Assembly (NCBI GenBank): GCA_964597045.1
Contig: CAZQWE010000008.1
Coordinates: 1-64,000, forward strand
Length of the DNA stretch: 64,000 nucleotides
Reading direction: 5' to 3'
DNA from: UBA9655 sp964597045
GTDB lineage: Bacteria > Pseudomonadota > Alphaproteobacteria > UBA9655
Made by a program: the position numbers and the translations under genes. Of the stretch, positions 9,432 to 18,123 are shown one piece after another. Positions within the stretch are counted from its first letter, which is position 1. Each line of letters opens with the position of its first letter. Below the pieces are notes generated by a model. It was not told the origin of the DNA. It searched no databases and saw only the letters and a list, made by a program, of their open reading frames with translations.

Positions 9432-9457
9432 TTGTGAGGCCCCGTAGGGCCTCACAA
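9432..9457. terminator. Hairpin between convergent genes (possible terminator)
   Basis: Perfect 11-base arms TTGTGAGGCCC and GGGCCTCACAA with a CGTA loop. It sits between the convergent ends of the MBL gene and the exported-protein gene. There is no T-run, so termination is a guess; it may instead be a remnant of another small palindromic repeat. Confidence 0.45.
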
Positions 9458-9469
9458 TGATGGTCATCC

Positions 9470-10474
9470 TTATTTATTTACGTCGTTTTTCAGAGCTTCT
9501 TTTGCGGCTTCTAACAGAACTTTAACTTCTGGATTATCCGTTTTCTGTAACCTTTCAAAGGATCCCAAAACACTCGTGGTTAAATCTGATGAGGTATCCA
9601 CTGTTGAATTAGAGGAAGCGTTTGCGATCACCGGTAGATCACCAAATTGAAGAGCTTCAATTGTAAATGTTGTTTGCCCCACTTTATCAAGATGGTAATT
9701 CCTAAACACAATGGATGTCTCTGTGTCACCATCCGGAACAACACGGTCTAAGGTTCCAGAATGAGTTCCTTCCTTGAGAATAATTTCATCCCCATACCAA
9801 CCGTTGCGTGCCGTATTTAAGAAACCAATGGACATTACACCTTCAGGATCAACTGTAATTTTATAGGAGACCTTGACGGCTTGGCCTGGTTTAACTTGGA
9901 TTGTATCGCTAACTAATTGGTAGTGTGCATAATTATCAGGTTTAGTCCTGACGCGTGTTCCTATTTCAGACTGAAGCACTTCTTCCTCGTTGCCTGTTCT
10001 CGTAAATTTAATAGAACTTGCCTTATCCAAGGACTGGATATGAACTTCGTTATTATTCGAAGGAACTACAACTGCCGCTGATGCATTAACCTCTTTATCA
10101 TCAACAATCCAGATAAATAGACGATGATAGGTGAAAGGGTTGTACCAACGGACTTGCTTATATTTTACCAATGGTGCATTAGTTTGTACTTGATTATCCA
10201 CAGTTGGAACAATTGTTGTAACGACTGGTAGTGCCTCTTTTTTCTCATCCTCAACTTTACCTGTGTATGTTACACCTGCGACATCAAAGGTCTTTGGGAA
10301 ATCTTCATCACCTACTTGACTCAGTTTCTCTTGTGAAGGACTTTTTTTAACGACACTCTTATCCTGGTCATCTGATGCAAGTTTCCCGTTCCCATTTCCT
10401 GCGATGAGAGCTGTTCCAGATAGTAAAAGAAGTAGTGAAAATGTAGTCGTGGCAGTTGATGTATAGTATTTCAT
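9470..10474 (-). CDS. Exported protein of unknown function
   Basis: I do not recognise this protein. From ATG 10474 (preceded by AGGGAG) it has about 334 residues with a clear Sec signal peptide: basic MKYYTS, then a leucine/serine-rich core ending near ALIAG. An acidic, lysine-rich linker follows, then a region rich in alternating hydrophobic and polar residues from about residue 100 onward, suggesting a beta-sandwich (for example TTFTIEALQFGDLP). The last 45 residues look helical. The frame is open 11 codons further upstream to 10507, but that would bury the signal peptide. It neighbours an orphan phage terminase and may be accessory. Confidence 0.75.
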   Translation of the reverse strand: MKYYTSTATTTFSLLLLLSGTALIAGNGNGKLASDDQDKSVVKKSPSQEKLSQVGDEDFPKTFDVAGVTYTGKVEDEKKEALPVVTTIVPTVDNQVQTNAPLVKYKQVRWYNPFTYHRLFIWIVDDKEVNASAAVVVPSNNNEVHIQSLDKASSIKFTRTGNEEEVLQSEIGTRVRTKPDNYAHYQLVSDTIQVKPGQAVKVSYKITVDPEGVMSIGFLNTARNGWYGDEIILKEGTHSGTLDRVVPDGDTETSIVFRNYHLDKVGQTTFTIEALQFGDLPVIANASSNSTVDTSSDLTTSVLGSFERLQKTDNPEVKVLLEAAKEALKNDVNK

Positions 10475-10547
10475 TTTAATCTCCCTATTTGTTGTAATCT
10501 CAATCACGTTAACATGAGTTGTCTAAATCTCCAAATTTTAACCAAAT

Positions 10548-11840
10548 TTAAATATATGTTCCCCAAATGTTTGAGTTTGCATTGTTGGATAACATGAGAT
10601 CTGTCAAAGCCCAGACAAGTGCATCCAATCTGTCAGGAGACTTTTGATTGTTTCCTGGTACGTAAGTGCACATTTGATTTTCCAGATTTTCAAAGGTTGT
10701 CGCATGCCAAATCTTTCCTCTCTCATAAAGAGCCGCGATGGGTTCGGCACGGATGTGTTTGCCACGTGTTGCACGAACACTTCGGTAGCTCACTTGTTCA
10801 TCTTGTAAGCGAATGAGTTGTTCAACCAAGTCGCCTCCCATATTGACTTCAGCAATAATACGATCAGCTTTTAGTCGGTGATAGGCTTCAATTGCCCGTT
10901 GAATCCAAATATGGGCTGGTGCTTTCATGGATAGGTCTTCGAGGACAACTCCACTTCCGTCGTCCGTTAACCCGGCAACAATAATACCAGTCTCATCACT
11001 TTTATCACCACTGGTCACGGCTGGATCTATCCCAATAACAATCCTTTTTAGATTGGTTTCACGATAGGACTTTCGTGCTTTTTCAAGCAATTCAGGTGAC
11101 CATAAACTCCCTTCATTTTTCTCTATGATGTCAGCAAAAATTTCCTGACGTCCGAGGGTGGTTCTCTCATAGTTTTGCTTGATAAAATGCAGAAAAGGTT
11201 TTGCCAGGTTCTTCGCATTGTCGAATGTGGAACCACGGGTGACCACCACATCTTTCTCATTCAGAAGATTCTTGATCAGAGGGATGGGTTTGGGTGTGGT
11301 TGTCACAATAACGCGCGGCATTTTTCCAAGCCTGAGACAAAACATTAATTGATCCCATACATACTGGGCATTTTTAAACTTTGCGAGCTCATCAACCCAG
11401 GCTCCATCAAATTGAGGCCCCCTGAGCTTCTCATAAGCTTCCGCACTAAAGCATGAGGCAATGGAGCCATTCGGCCATGTAAGCTGACCCTTTGAAGGTT
11501 CAAAAAGAGGTCGCTCCTTGGGGTGATGAATATTGAGAAGGCCAGACTCTCCCTCAACCATGACATGACGTGCCTCATCTTCTGTATCCGCTACAAGGGC
11601 AAGACGTTTACATAATCCTTGGGAAACCCATTCACGTAAGGTCTCAGCCCCTGTTCGAGTTTTTCCAAATCCGCGTCCGGCAAGAATCAACCACACTCTC
11701 CAATCGCCAAGGGGTTGTCGTTGATTCTCCCTTGCATGAGCCTTCCAGTTGTATTTTTGGGCAATACGCTCACGACTCTTCAGTTCCTGTTTTAAATATG
11801 TTAATAATTCCTTTTTTTCCATGGACACAGTATACCACAC
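10548..11840 (-). CDS. Phage/GTA-type terminase large subunit (orphan)
   Basis: A 430-residue DNA-packaging motor resembling alphaproteobacterial gene-transfer-agent and phage TerL proteins. The ATPase half has a Walker A motif LAGRGFGKTRTG, a Walker B region FDGAWVDELAKF, and TTTPKP of the coupling motif. The nuclease half begins with VIGIDPAVTSGDKSDETG, continues with IIAEVNMGGD, and ends RLDALVWALTDLM, giving the acidic residues of an RNase H-like nuclease. A GTG start at 11840 has AGGA at good spacing; an ATG at 11822 is the alternative. No portal, capsid, small terminase or tail genes lie nearby, so it is a remnant or a domesticated gene. The frame is intact. Confidence 0.9.
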   Translation of the reverse strand: MWYTVSMEKKELLTYLKQELKSRERIAQKYNWKAHARENQRQPLGDWRVWLILAGRGFGKTRTGAETLREWVSQGLCKRLALVADTEDEARHVMVEGESGLLNIHHPKERPLFEPSKGQLTWPNGSIASCFSAEAYEKLRGPQFDGAWVDELAKFKNAQYVWDQLMFCLRLGKMPRVIVTTTPKPIPLIKNLLNEKDVVVTRGSTFDNAKNLAKPFLHFIKQNYERTTLGRQEIFADIIEKNEGSLWSPELLEKARKSYRETNLKRIVIGIDPAVTSGDKSDETGIIVAGLTDDGSGVVLEDLSMKAPAHIWIQRAIEAYHRLKADRIIAEVNMGGDLVEQLIRLQDEQVSYRSVRATRGKHIRAEPIAALYERGKIWHATTFENLENQMCTYVPGNNQKSPDRLDALVWALTDLMLSNNANSNIWGTYI

Positions 11841-11892
11841 TTTTTTCCTGTTTTTTGAAATGGCCTTTTTTTTCTGAGAAAAGGAAGAAATA

Positions 11893-12321
11893 TTAATTAT
11901 TTCGATTGAGTTTCAGAAATTCTGAGGGATTGAGAATATAAATTCCTTGATAAGGGTTCATTTTCAGCAGGTGTTGGTCTCCACTAATAATGCAATCCGC
12001 TTTCCCCTCAATCGCTGTGATCATGTACATATCATCATCTGGATCCTCAATTACGATGGGAGGATAATGAAAGTGATGAGAAACAACATGGGCTTCGGTT
12101 ATGAGTGCACTCAACCAGTTTTCCAGATAGTCCTGAGGATGGATTAGATATTTCTTTAACTTGGGGTACGTAAGAACTCGTCTAACTTTATCAGCAATGG
12201 CGTGTGACATGAGTAGGGTATATCGTTCATTATTGACGATTTCCTGCACAACTTTAGAAGAAACACCCTCGGAGGTAATAAGTGAACTTATGAGGACATT
12301 TGCATCAAGGACGATTCTCAT
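11893..12321 (-). CDS. PIN-domain toxin (COG1569-type)
   Basis: A 142-residue PIN-domain ribonuclease, the toxin of a type II toxin-antitoxin pair. The acidic active-site residues are visible: D6 in MRIVLDANVLIS, the central glutamates in the helical region, the PDDDMYMITA cluster near residue 95, and SGDQHLL. It begins on the last base of the antitoxin gene (TAATG overlap), so translation is coupled. The neighbouring orphan terminase suggests this is mobile accessory DNA. Confidence 0.9.
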   Translation of the reverse strand: MRIVLDANVLISSLITSEGVSSKVVQEIVNNERYTLLMSHAIADKVRRVLTYPKLKKYLIHPQDYLENWLSALITEAHVVSHHFHYPPIVIEDPDDDMYMITAIEGKADCIISGDQHLLKMNPYQGIYILNPSEFLKLNRNN

Positions 12322-12632
12322 TAATCAGATTTACTCTTTTCTTTTCTTGTTACGTGTTTTGCCTCGTTGATGAGGTCCATTGCCTCTTCCTCAGAAAGTT
12401 CATTTTTAGCATTTGCAATAGCTTGGAGGATAAGCTCTTTAGCTAGTTTAGTTAATGCATCATGCTTTTGTACAGGAATTAATACAGCGAGTGGTTTGTT
12501 TTTTCGTTCTATAAGAAATTCATCCCCTCGAAGGTTTACACAATCCAGTATCTCTCCCATTCGTTTGCGAACATCATCCGTTCCTATATGAATGAGGGGA
12601 GTTTGTTTAATGTTATTGATTTCTGATTTCAT
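12321..12632 (-). CDS. Phd/YefM-like antitoxin
   Basis: A 103-residue antitoxin. The N-terminal part (STDDVRKRMGEILDCV-like, then FLIERKNKPLAVLIPV) is the Phd/YefM DNA-binding fold; here the actual text is IGTDDVRKRMGEILDCVNL. The C-terminal part, rich in E, A and K, would wrap the PIN toxin. It is the first gene of the pair. A perfect inverted repeat overlaps its promoter at 12656-12681, fitting the autorepression usual for this class. Confidence 0.88.
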   Translation of the reverse strand: MKSEINNIKQTPLIHIGTDDVRKRMGEILDCVNLRGDEFLIERKNKPLAVLIPVQKHDALTKLAKELILQAIANAKNELSEEEAMDLINEAKHVTRKEKSKSD

Positions 12633-12655
12633 TCATTTGTCCTATAATAAATCAT

Positions 12656-12689
12656 ATAACTATAATAGTTGCTATAGTTATAATGTCAA
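12656..12689 (-). promoter_or_regulatory. Promoter and palindromic operator of the toxin-antitoxin pair
   Basis: On the minus strand a -35 TTGACA (12684-12689) and a -10 TATTAT (12662-12667) are 16 bases apart. Perfect 9-base arms ATAACTATA (12656-12664) and TATAGTTAT (12673-12681) lie across the -10 and spacer. This is the layout expected for an antitoxin-bound operator. Confidence 0.75.
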
Positions 12690-12704
12690 TATATAAGATA
12701 AATT

Positions 12705-13754
12705 TTAAAACGTAGAAGGATCATCCAAGGATGGGTTCAACTCAAGCTCTTCTTCGAGCTCTTCAATTTGCTCTTCAGTTTTTGTCGGATCAGGGACCCA
12801 AGCGACATTAAATAGAGCGTCCCCTCTGTAAACGGTAGGAAGGAGGGTTTGCCCTATGACAATTCCATCAAACTTGGCCACAACTTCTACAATCGTTGTT
12901 CCCAGCATATCAGAGATCTTTCCAATGACATCCCCTTTTGAAACCTTTTGTCCCAGCTCACATTTGGTACGGAAGAGTCCCGTACTTGGTGCACGAATCC
13001 ACCGGCTGGTGGGTGAGATGCTTGAGGAGTCTTGAAGGGAGAGGCTTTTATCCTTAGGAATCATTCCTAAATGACTCATAACGCGAAGGATTCCTTGGAC
13101 GCCACTCCTTATAGCATTTTCGTTAAAGCGCAAGGCTTCGCCTCCTTCAAACGTAATGGTGGGGATTTTAAGCCCATCACAGTTCTCACGAAGGGAGCCT
13201 TCACGGAGTTCAGCTTTCAAAACGACGGGAGCCCCAAACGCAATAGCCATTTGCATGGCTTTCTTTTCTCGAAAGTCACAACGGATTTGGGGGAGATTGG
13301 TTCTGTGATTTGATCCTGTATGTAAGTCAATGCCGTGGGTGCATTTCATCACAACTTCTTCTAGGAAAGTATTGGCAAGCTGAGCTGCCGTTGAGCCCTT
13401 GCTGGATCCTGGAAAACTCCTGTTGAGATCTCGCCTGTCTGGAAGGTAACGACTTTGATTAATAAGACCAAATAGATTAACAATGGGAATTGCCACAAGA
13501 GTTCCATGAATATCTTCAAGAAGAGGGGAGGCGAGGACACGCCTGATAATTTCGATTCCATTGAGTTCATCCCCATGAAGAGTGGAGCTGATAAAAAGGC
13601 GTTTTCCTGGTTTTGATCCCTGAATGACCTTTAGACGCAAATCAAAGGCGCTGTGTTCAGGGAGGGCAGGTAAGGGTATTTGAACATTCTGCCTTGTGCC
13701 TGGCTGAACGATAACGTCACCGATTTTAAAGGGTTTGTTTTCTTGTTCCTTCAT
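12705..13754 (-). CDS. Succinylglutamate desuccinylase/aspartoacylase family hydrolase
   Basis: A 349-residue zinc-dependent M14-like deacylase. The zinc site is recognisable: STLHGDELNGIEI gives the H and E ligands and GIDLHTGSNH gives the later histidine. The catalytic glutamate region is TFEGGEAL. The C-terminal third resembles a barrel-sandwich (VSKGDVIGKISDMLGTTIVE), as in the larger members of the family. The substrate cannot be named. It is third in a same-strand run after the beta-CASP nuclease and phosphorylase genes (gap 38 bases), so it may share their pathway or only their transcript. Confidence 0.88.
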   Translation of the reverse strand: MKEQENKPFKIGDVIVQPGTRQNVQIPLPALPEHSAFDLRLKVIQGSKPGKRLFISSTLHGDELNGIEIIRRVLASPLLEDIHGTLVAIPIVNLFGLINQSRYLPDRRDLNRSFPGSSKGSTAAQLANTFLEEVVMKCTHGIDLHTGSNHRTNLPQIRCDFREKKAMQMAIAFGAPVVLKAELREGSLRENCDGLKIPTITFEGGEALRFNENAIRSGVQGILRVMSHLGMIPKDKSLSLQDSSSISPTSRWIRAPSTGLFRTKCELGQKVSKGDVIGKISDMLGTTIVEVVAKFDGIVIGQTLLPTVYRGDALFNVAWVPDPTKTEEQIEELEEELELNPSLDDPSTF

Positions 13755-13792
13755 ATAAGTCAGTGTACATAGGATGGGTTAACAATATCTTA

Positions 13793-15334
13793 TCAAATGT
13801 CCCCAATCTCAATCACCTCTTGATGGGATAGAAAGTAATGTAAAGCGTAATTTAATTCACCCGCTGATTCCGCATAAATGGTAAAAAGAGGTTGTCCTTT
13901 TGTGAGCTCTGTTCCTATTGGGGTATGAAAGTCAACGCCTGCACCTGGGTTATCGGGTGCTCCTGCGAGTTTTGCGATACGAGCTAGGTGACTGTTATGA
14001 ATCGACTTTACGACTCCCTTTTGGTTTGAAGTGATCACATGTTTAAAGCGTCCGAGGATAGGCTCTTTCATGCCACCTTGGGCCTTGCAGATGGCTTCAA
14101 ACTTCTTGTAAGCATCCCCAGAGTCGAGGATACGGTGTGCAATGATTTGACCGTCCCTTTCCCCTGAACACATATCTATAATTTTCCCTGCCAGAAATAA
14201 GGCTCTTTCTTTTAAGTCTTGAGGTGCGTTTTCTTCCCGTCTGAGGACAGAAAGAACGTCCCTGGCCTCAAGCGCCGGGCCTATTCCTCTTCCAACTGGT
14301 TGCATCCCATCGGTTTTTACAACTTTAACTTTCAGACCCAAGGTTTCACCAACCTGATGAAACACGGCTTTTAAAGCTGTGGCTTCTTCTGTGGTGCGGA
14401 TTTTGGCGGTGGGTCCGATGGGAATATCGATAAGTACATGGGTTGAACCGGCAGCCGCTTTTTTGGATAAAACGGAGGCGACGAGTTGACTTTTACTGTC
14501 CAGATCAAGTGCCCTCTCAACTTGGACAAGCACGTCATCAGCAGGACTGAGGTCAACCGAACCACCCCAGACAATACATCCTCCTTCTTGACTAATTACC
14601 TTTTTCATTTCCTCAACGGATAAATTAACAGGGGCAATAACTTCCATCGTATCAGCCGTCCCTGAGGGTGAGGTAATAGCCCGAGAAGAAGTCTTAGGGA
14701 TGGGGAGCCCGTAGGCTGCTATAATCGGCACAACAATCATCGTTGTACGGTTGCCTGGGAGTCCCCCCACACAGTGTTTGTCAACGATGGGATACTTTGT
14801 CCATTTAAGTTGTTGCCCTGTTTCAGCCATCGCTTCTGTTAAAGAGGAGGTTTCATCACTGCTTAAGTTGACGCAAGCTGTTAAAAAGGAAGCGAGTTGA
14901 ATGTCCGAGTACCTACCCTCAACCATATCATGGAGGATTGCTCTAAACTTTTCATGGGTAAAAGGCTTTCCAAAGAGCTTAGCCCGGACATCATTAAAGG
15001 ATTCTAAAGGTTCGGCAAGGGTCACAACGACCTTATCGCCTTCCTTCAGGTCTAGTTTCTCCCAAGCACTGTCGGACAAGCCAAGATCCCCTGGCGTTAA
15101 GATAGGTGAGTGGATCACGAAAAGTCTGGCACTGATTGATTTCGATTCAGTTTTAATTACAATTCTGGATTCAGACCGAAAGCCAGCTGATTTACAAAGT
15201 GAACATTTGCCGTGGGTTATAGCAACAAAGTGTCTTTGTGTATCTAGGTTTAATTTTATAGCATTCAGTGTGAGGGAGGAAATTGAAACGAGGGAAGATT
15301 TCTGGCTTTCTCCATTTCCATTCGTATTATTCAT
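13793..15334 (-). CDS. Thymidine/AMP phosphorylase family protein (long DeoA type)
   Basis: A 513-residue member of the nucleoside phosphorylase class II family, in the long form related to archaeal AMP phosphorylase. The extra N-terminal barrel (about residues 1-100) precedes the helical and catalytic domains. The phosphate/pyrimidine-binding core is visible as KHCVGGLPGNRTT followed by KTSSRAITSPSGTADT near residue 215. In the AMP phosphorylase class the enzyme splits nucleoside monophosphates to base plus ribose 1,5-bisphosphate; which substrate applies here is inference. Its start overlaps the stop of the beta-CASP gene by one base (TAATG), so the two are coupled. Confidence 0.88.
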   Translation of the reverse strand: MNNTNGNGESQKSSLVSISSLTLNAIKLNLDTQRHFVAITHGKCSLCKSAGFRSESRIVIKTESKSISARLFVIHSPILTPGDLGLSDSAWEKLDLKEGDKVVVTLAEPLESFNDVRAKLFGKPFTHEKFRAILHDMVEGRYSDIQLASFLTACVNLSSDETSSLTEAMAETGQQLKWTKYPIVDKHCVGGLPGNRTTMIVVPIIAAYGLPIPKTSSRAITSPSGTADTMEVIAPVNLSVEEMKKVISQEGGCIVWGGSVDLSPADDVLVQVERALDLDSKSQLVASVLSKKAAAGSTHVLIDIPIGPTAKIRTTEEATALKAVFHQVGETLGLKVKVVKTDGMQPVGRGIGPALEARDVLSVLRREENAPQDLKERALFLAGKIIDMCSGERDGQIIAHRILDSGDAYKKFEAICKAQGGMKEPILGRFKHVITSNQKGVVKSIHNSHLARIAKLAGAPDNPGAGVDFHTPIGTELTKGQPLFTIYAESAGELNYALHYFLSHQEVIEIGDI

Positions 15335-16692
15335 TAATCCAACCTTACGGTTTCAAGATAACGGGGAACATGACACTTCCACCCAAACTTATCCGTAATC
15401 TTTTGACTGAGGGCCTCAGCCTGTTCCCCTTCGCCATGGGTGAGGAACACCTTTTTAGGGGGGCGTGTAAAGTTCTCAAGCCATTTCAACGTTTCACTAT
15501 AATCTGAATGAGCTGAGAGATTGTCTTGAAGGACAATTTCGGCCCGAACAGGATATTCCTCACCATGAATTTTAATATGCTCAGCACCCCTCACCATGGC
15601 TTCTCCTCGAGTTCCAGCCGCTTGATATCCTTCAAAGAGGACCGTATTACGAGGATCGGTCACGAAGGTTTTTAGGTGGTGGACCACGCGTCCTCCTGAT
15701 GCCATACCACTCGCTGTGATAATGATTTTAGGGGTAAAGTCATGGTCTAAGGCTTTGGACTCATCAGGTGTGTTAATGACCCTAGCTTCTTTAAACATGA
15801 GCTTACATTCAGGTGCGGACACACGATGTTCGGAAGCAAAGTCACAGTATAGGTCGGTGGCATCGACAGCCATAGGGCTATCAAGATACACAGGAATATC
15901 GGGAATTTTATTTTCCTTCTTTAACTGAGAGACAAGGTAAAGAACGGTTTGAGCACGACCTACAGCGAAGGCTGGGATGATGATGATGCCCCCTCGATGG
16001 GCTGTACGATTGATGACCTCAGCTAGTTCTATTTTGGGATCAACGGGAGTATGGAGACGGTCCCCGTAAGTTGATTCAAGGACGAGATAATCAATTTCTG
16101 TCACAACTTCTGGTGGCTTCATGAAGATGTCATGGGGCCGTCCTAGATCCCCTGTAAATAAAAGAGAGTTCTTTCCATCTGTTACTTTAATCATGGAAGC
16201 GCCCAATATATGTCCTGCATGGAGGAATTTAACCTTAAGTTCCTTACTTATATGGATTTCCTTGTGAAAGTCACAAGGATGAAAAGACTGTAGGCTTTCT
16301 TCCGCATCCTTGCGGGTGTAAAGAGGTAAGGCAGGTGTGTGAACGGAAATTCTATGTCTGTTGGCAAAGTTTGCATCTTCTTCTTGCAGGTATCCACTGT
16401 CGGGGAGGAGTATCTTGCAAAGTTCCTTTGTACCATAACTACAATATACTTGGCCTTCAAATCCTTGTTTGACGAGCACCGGAATAAAGCCACTATGGTC
16501 GATATGAGCATGAGTTAAGAGAACACTTTTGATGTCTCGAGGTTTAAAGGGAAGGTGATCCCAGTTTCTCAGTCGGAGTTTCTTTAAACCCTGAAACAAC
16601 CCACAATCTACAAGAATTTTCTCTGAATCCGTCGTTAACAGATATTTTGAACCCGTTACAGTCTCGGTTGCACCAATAAATTGAATATCCAA
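15334..16692 (-). CDS. Beta-CASP MBL-fold RNA nuclease
   Basis: A roughly 453-residue CPSF-like RNA-processing nuclease of the metallo-beta-lactamase fold. It has HAHIDHSGF (zinc motif), LLFTGDLGRP, then the beta-CASP insert with IIPAFAVGRAQT and SGMASGGRVVHH, and the closing LSAHSDYSE and FLTHGE motifs. The family cuts RNA as endo- and/or 5'-3' exonuclease. I chose TTG 16692, preceded by AGGGAG, because the family begins at DIQFIGATETVTG. The open frame extends to 16743, but those 17 codons run into the GGATGACGC repeat and are unlike the family. Confidence 0.88.
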   Translation of the reverse strand: MDIQFIGATETVTGSKYLLTTDSEKILVDCGLFQGLKKLRLRNWDHLPFKPRDIKSVLLTHAHIDHSGFIPVLVKQGFEGQVYCSYGTKELCKILLPDSGYLQEEDANFANRHRISVHTPALPLYTRKDAEESLQSFHPCDFHKEIHISKELKVKFLHAGHILGASMIKVTDGKNSLLFTGDLGRPHDIFMKPPEVVTEIDYLVLESTYGDRLHTPVDPKIELAEVINRTAHRGGIIIIPAFAVGRAQTVLYLVSQLKKENKIPDIPVYLDSPMAVDATDLYCDFASEHRVSAPECKLMFKEARVINTPDESKALDHDFTPKIIITASGMASGGRVVHHLKTFVTDPRNTVLFEGYQAAGTRGEAMVRGAEHIKIHGEEYPVRAEIVLQDNLSAHSDYSETLKWLENFTRPPKKVFLTHGEGEQAEALSQKITDKFGWKCHVPRYLETVRLD

Positions 16693-16735
16693 TACATTCT
16701 CCCTGTAGTTTAGCAAGGCTAACCAGCAACCCACG

Positions 16736-16767
16736 GGCGTCATCCCCGCATTCGCGAGGATGACGCC
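16736..16767. repeat. Short copy of GCGTCATCC/GGATGACGC repeat
   Basis: Perfect 10-base arms GGCGTCATCC and GGATGACGCC around CCGCATTCGCGA. It is a compact form of the elements at 31298-31457 and 57017-57136. It lies just upstream of the beta-CASP gene start. Confidence 0.85.
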
Positions 16768-16878
16768 AATTGGTTTTTAGTGGCGCCTACTCGTCGAGCT
16801 TATCACAAACAAAACATCTTGCCTATTGCCTCCATACCATGAGATTATTCGAAGTGAGTATTAATATTGGAGTTTGTA

Positions 16879-17829
16879 ATGAAGATTATTGTTTTTATAT
16901 CAATGACTTGTGTTTCCTTATTTGTTTCATCTTCTCTTCAATCGGTGAACATTAATGGTGAGGATCTTGATCCTATAAAAAAGCCGCTTATTCGGCTTGA
17001 AAATAAAACACCCAAAACCCACATGGCTTTAAAAGTGACCTCGGTGAAAGATACGGATCAGGTCAAGGCAGAATGGTTGCCATTTGTGGGGATCGATAAA
17101 TTTGGTACAGATGAGGTCAAGGTTCCTGAAGCTCCAAAAGGAGTGATGATACCCGGTATTGAAGAGGACATCTTTCCTGGCAGTGAAGAGGAAGAGAAAT
17201 TTACTTTATTTTCACTGGAGGAGGAAAATGAAGGTCAAAATGTAAAAAGGGGTCAAAAGGAGAAAAAAGGGTATTCCTGTTATCCCATTTGCAAAATGGA
17301 TGCGAATTCCATCCTGGATGGGAAAGGCGAAGAGATTGAATTTGAGCCTGAATCTCTTTGTTTTCAATCCCAATGTATAAGTAATGTACGCCGTAAACAG
17401 CCGATCACATTTAAATTTAAGGCCCCTTTTTCTATGACGGAAATGAGAGTTTTTCCTCATAATGCAGATATGTACGTTGTCTTACATGGCTATATGGCCG
17501 TCATTGATGGTCTTCCAGACTTCAACATTCAAGTCTTTAATGCATCGAGTGTTGAGTTTGTGACAAAACTGACCAAAAGAAAAGATAGTCTTGATGAGGG
17601 AGATCTGACTCAAATAAATGTTGCTGAAGCGTTAAAGGGGATGTCATCTGAATCCCCTATCGATGAGCTACTGGGAACTTCCCTTGATCCAGTTCCAGGA
17701 TCGAGTGGCTACAGAAATACATACGTGCCTCGAAATGGAGCAAAAGGGTTGAGCGATTTACTCAGAGAACGTTCCAGAAGTGCTCCCCAAGTGAAAGAAA
17801 AAGGGATTATGGATGATAAGAAGAAGTAA
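16879..17829 (+). CDS. Exported protein of unknown function
   Basis: I do not recognise this 316-residue protein. ATG 16879 follows GGAG at good spacing, and the N-terminus is a signal peptide (MKIIVFISMTCVSLFVSSS). After a proline/acid-rich stretch with runs of glutamate there is a region with four cysteines in two close pairs (SCYPIC and SLCFQSQC), compatible with disulfides in the periplasm or outside. A compact beta-rich part follows (KAPFSMTEMRVFPHNADMYV). The tail is basic and serine-rich. Nothing in the neighbourhood tells its role. Its 3' end faces the proC group across two palindromic repeats. Confidence 0.7.
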   Translation: MKIIVFISMTCVSLFVSSSLQSVNINGEDLDPIKKPLIRLENKTPKTHMALKVTSVKDTDQVKAEWLPFVGIDKFGTDEVKVPEAPKGVMIPGIEEDIFPGSEEEEKFTLFSLEEENEGQNVKRGQKEKKGYSCYPICKMDANSILDGKGEEIEFEPESLCFQSQCISNVRRKQPITFKFKAPFSMTEMRVFPHNADMYVVLHGYMAVIDGLPDFNIQVFNASSVEFVTKLTKRKDSLDEGDLTQINVAEALKGMSSESPIDELLGTSLDPVPGSSGYRNTYVPRNGAKGLSDLLRERSRSAPQVKEKGIMDDKKK

Positions 17830-17858
17830 GGTTTGTTGCTTCGCGTAAGGACGATATC

Positions 17859-17939
17859 AAAAAAAAGGTCCAGCATTAGTACTGACAATACTGACAGATT
17901 GGCGAATGTGTCAGTGTTGTCAGTGTGAAACGGAGACCT
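17859..17939. repeat. Full copy of TGACAACACTGACA palindrome (diverged)
   Basis: The left arm has an A-tract, GGTCC, then ACTGACAATACTGACAGATT; the right arm has TGTCAGTGTTGTCAGTGTGAAA. The outer right arm is degraded (AGACCTAAA in place of GGACCTTTT), so a terminator function is less likely than at 18124-18211. Confidence 0.85.
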
Positions 17940-18123
17940 AAAATTTCATCATTTATTTTATTATTTTTAAGGAAATCCAGGAAATGAAAGGAAAAAAGTG
18001 AAATCGCCATCCAAATGACAGTTTTTTGAATTTGACAGATTTTGGATATTTTATAGTATAATATATATATGGATAGGGGGGGGTATTATTTTTTATTATG
18101 GAATCTCTTCAGGGAAAAAAATC

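Noticed and set aside
14901..15398. Plus-strand ORF of 165 residues
   Set aside because: Antisense to the DeoA-type phosphorylase and the end of the beta-CASP gene; no Shine-Dalgarno.
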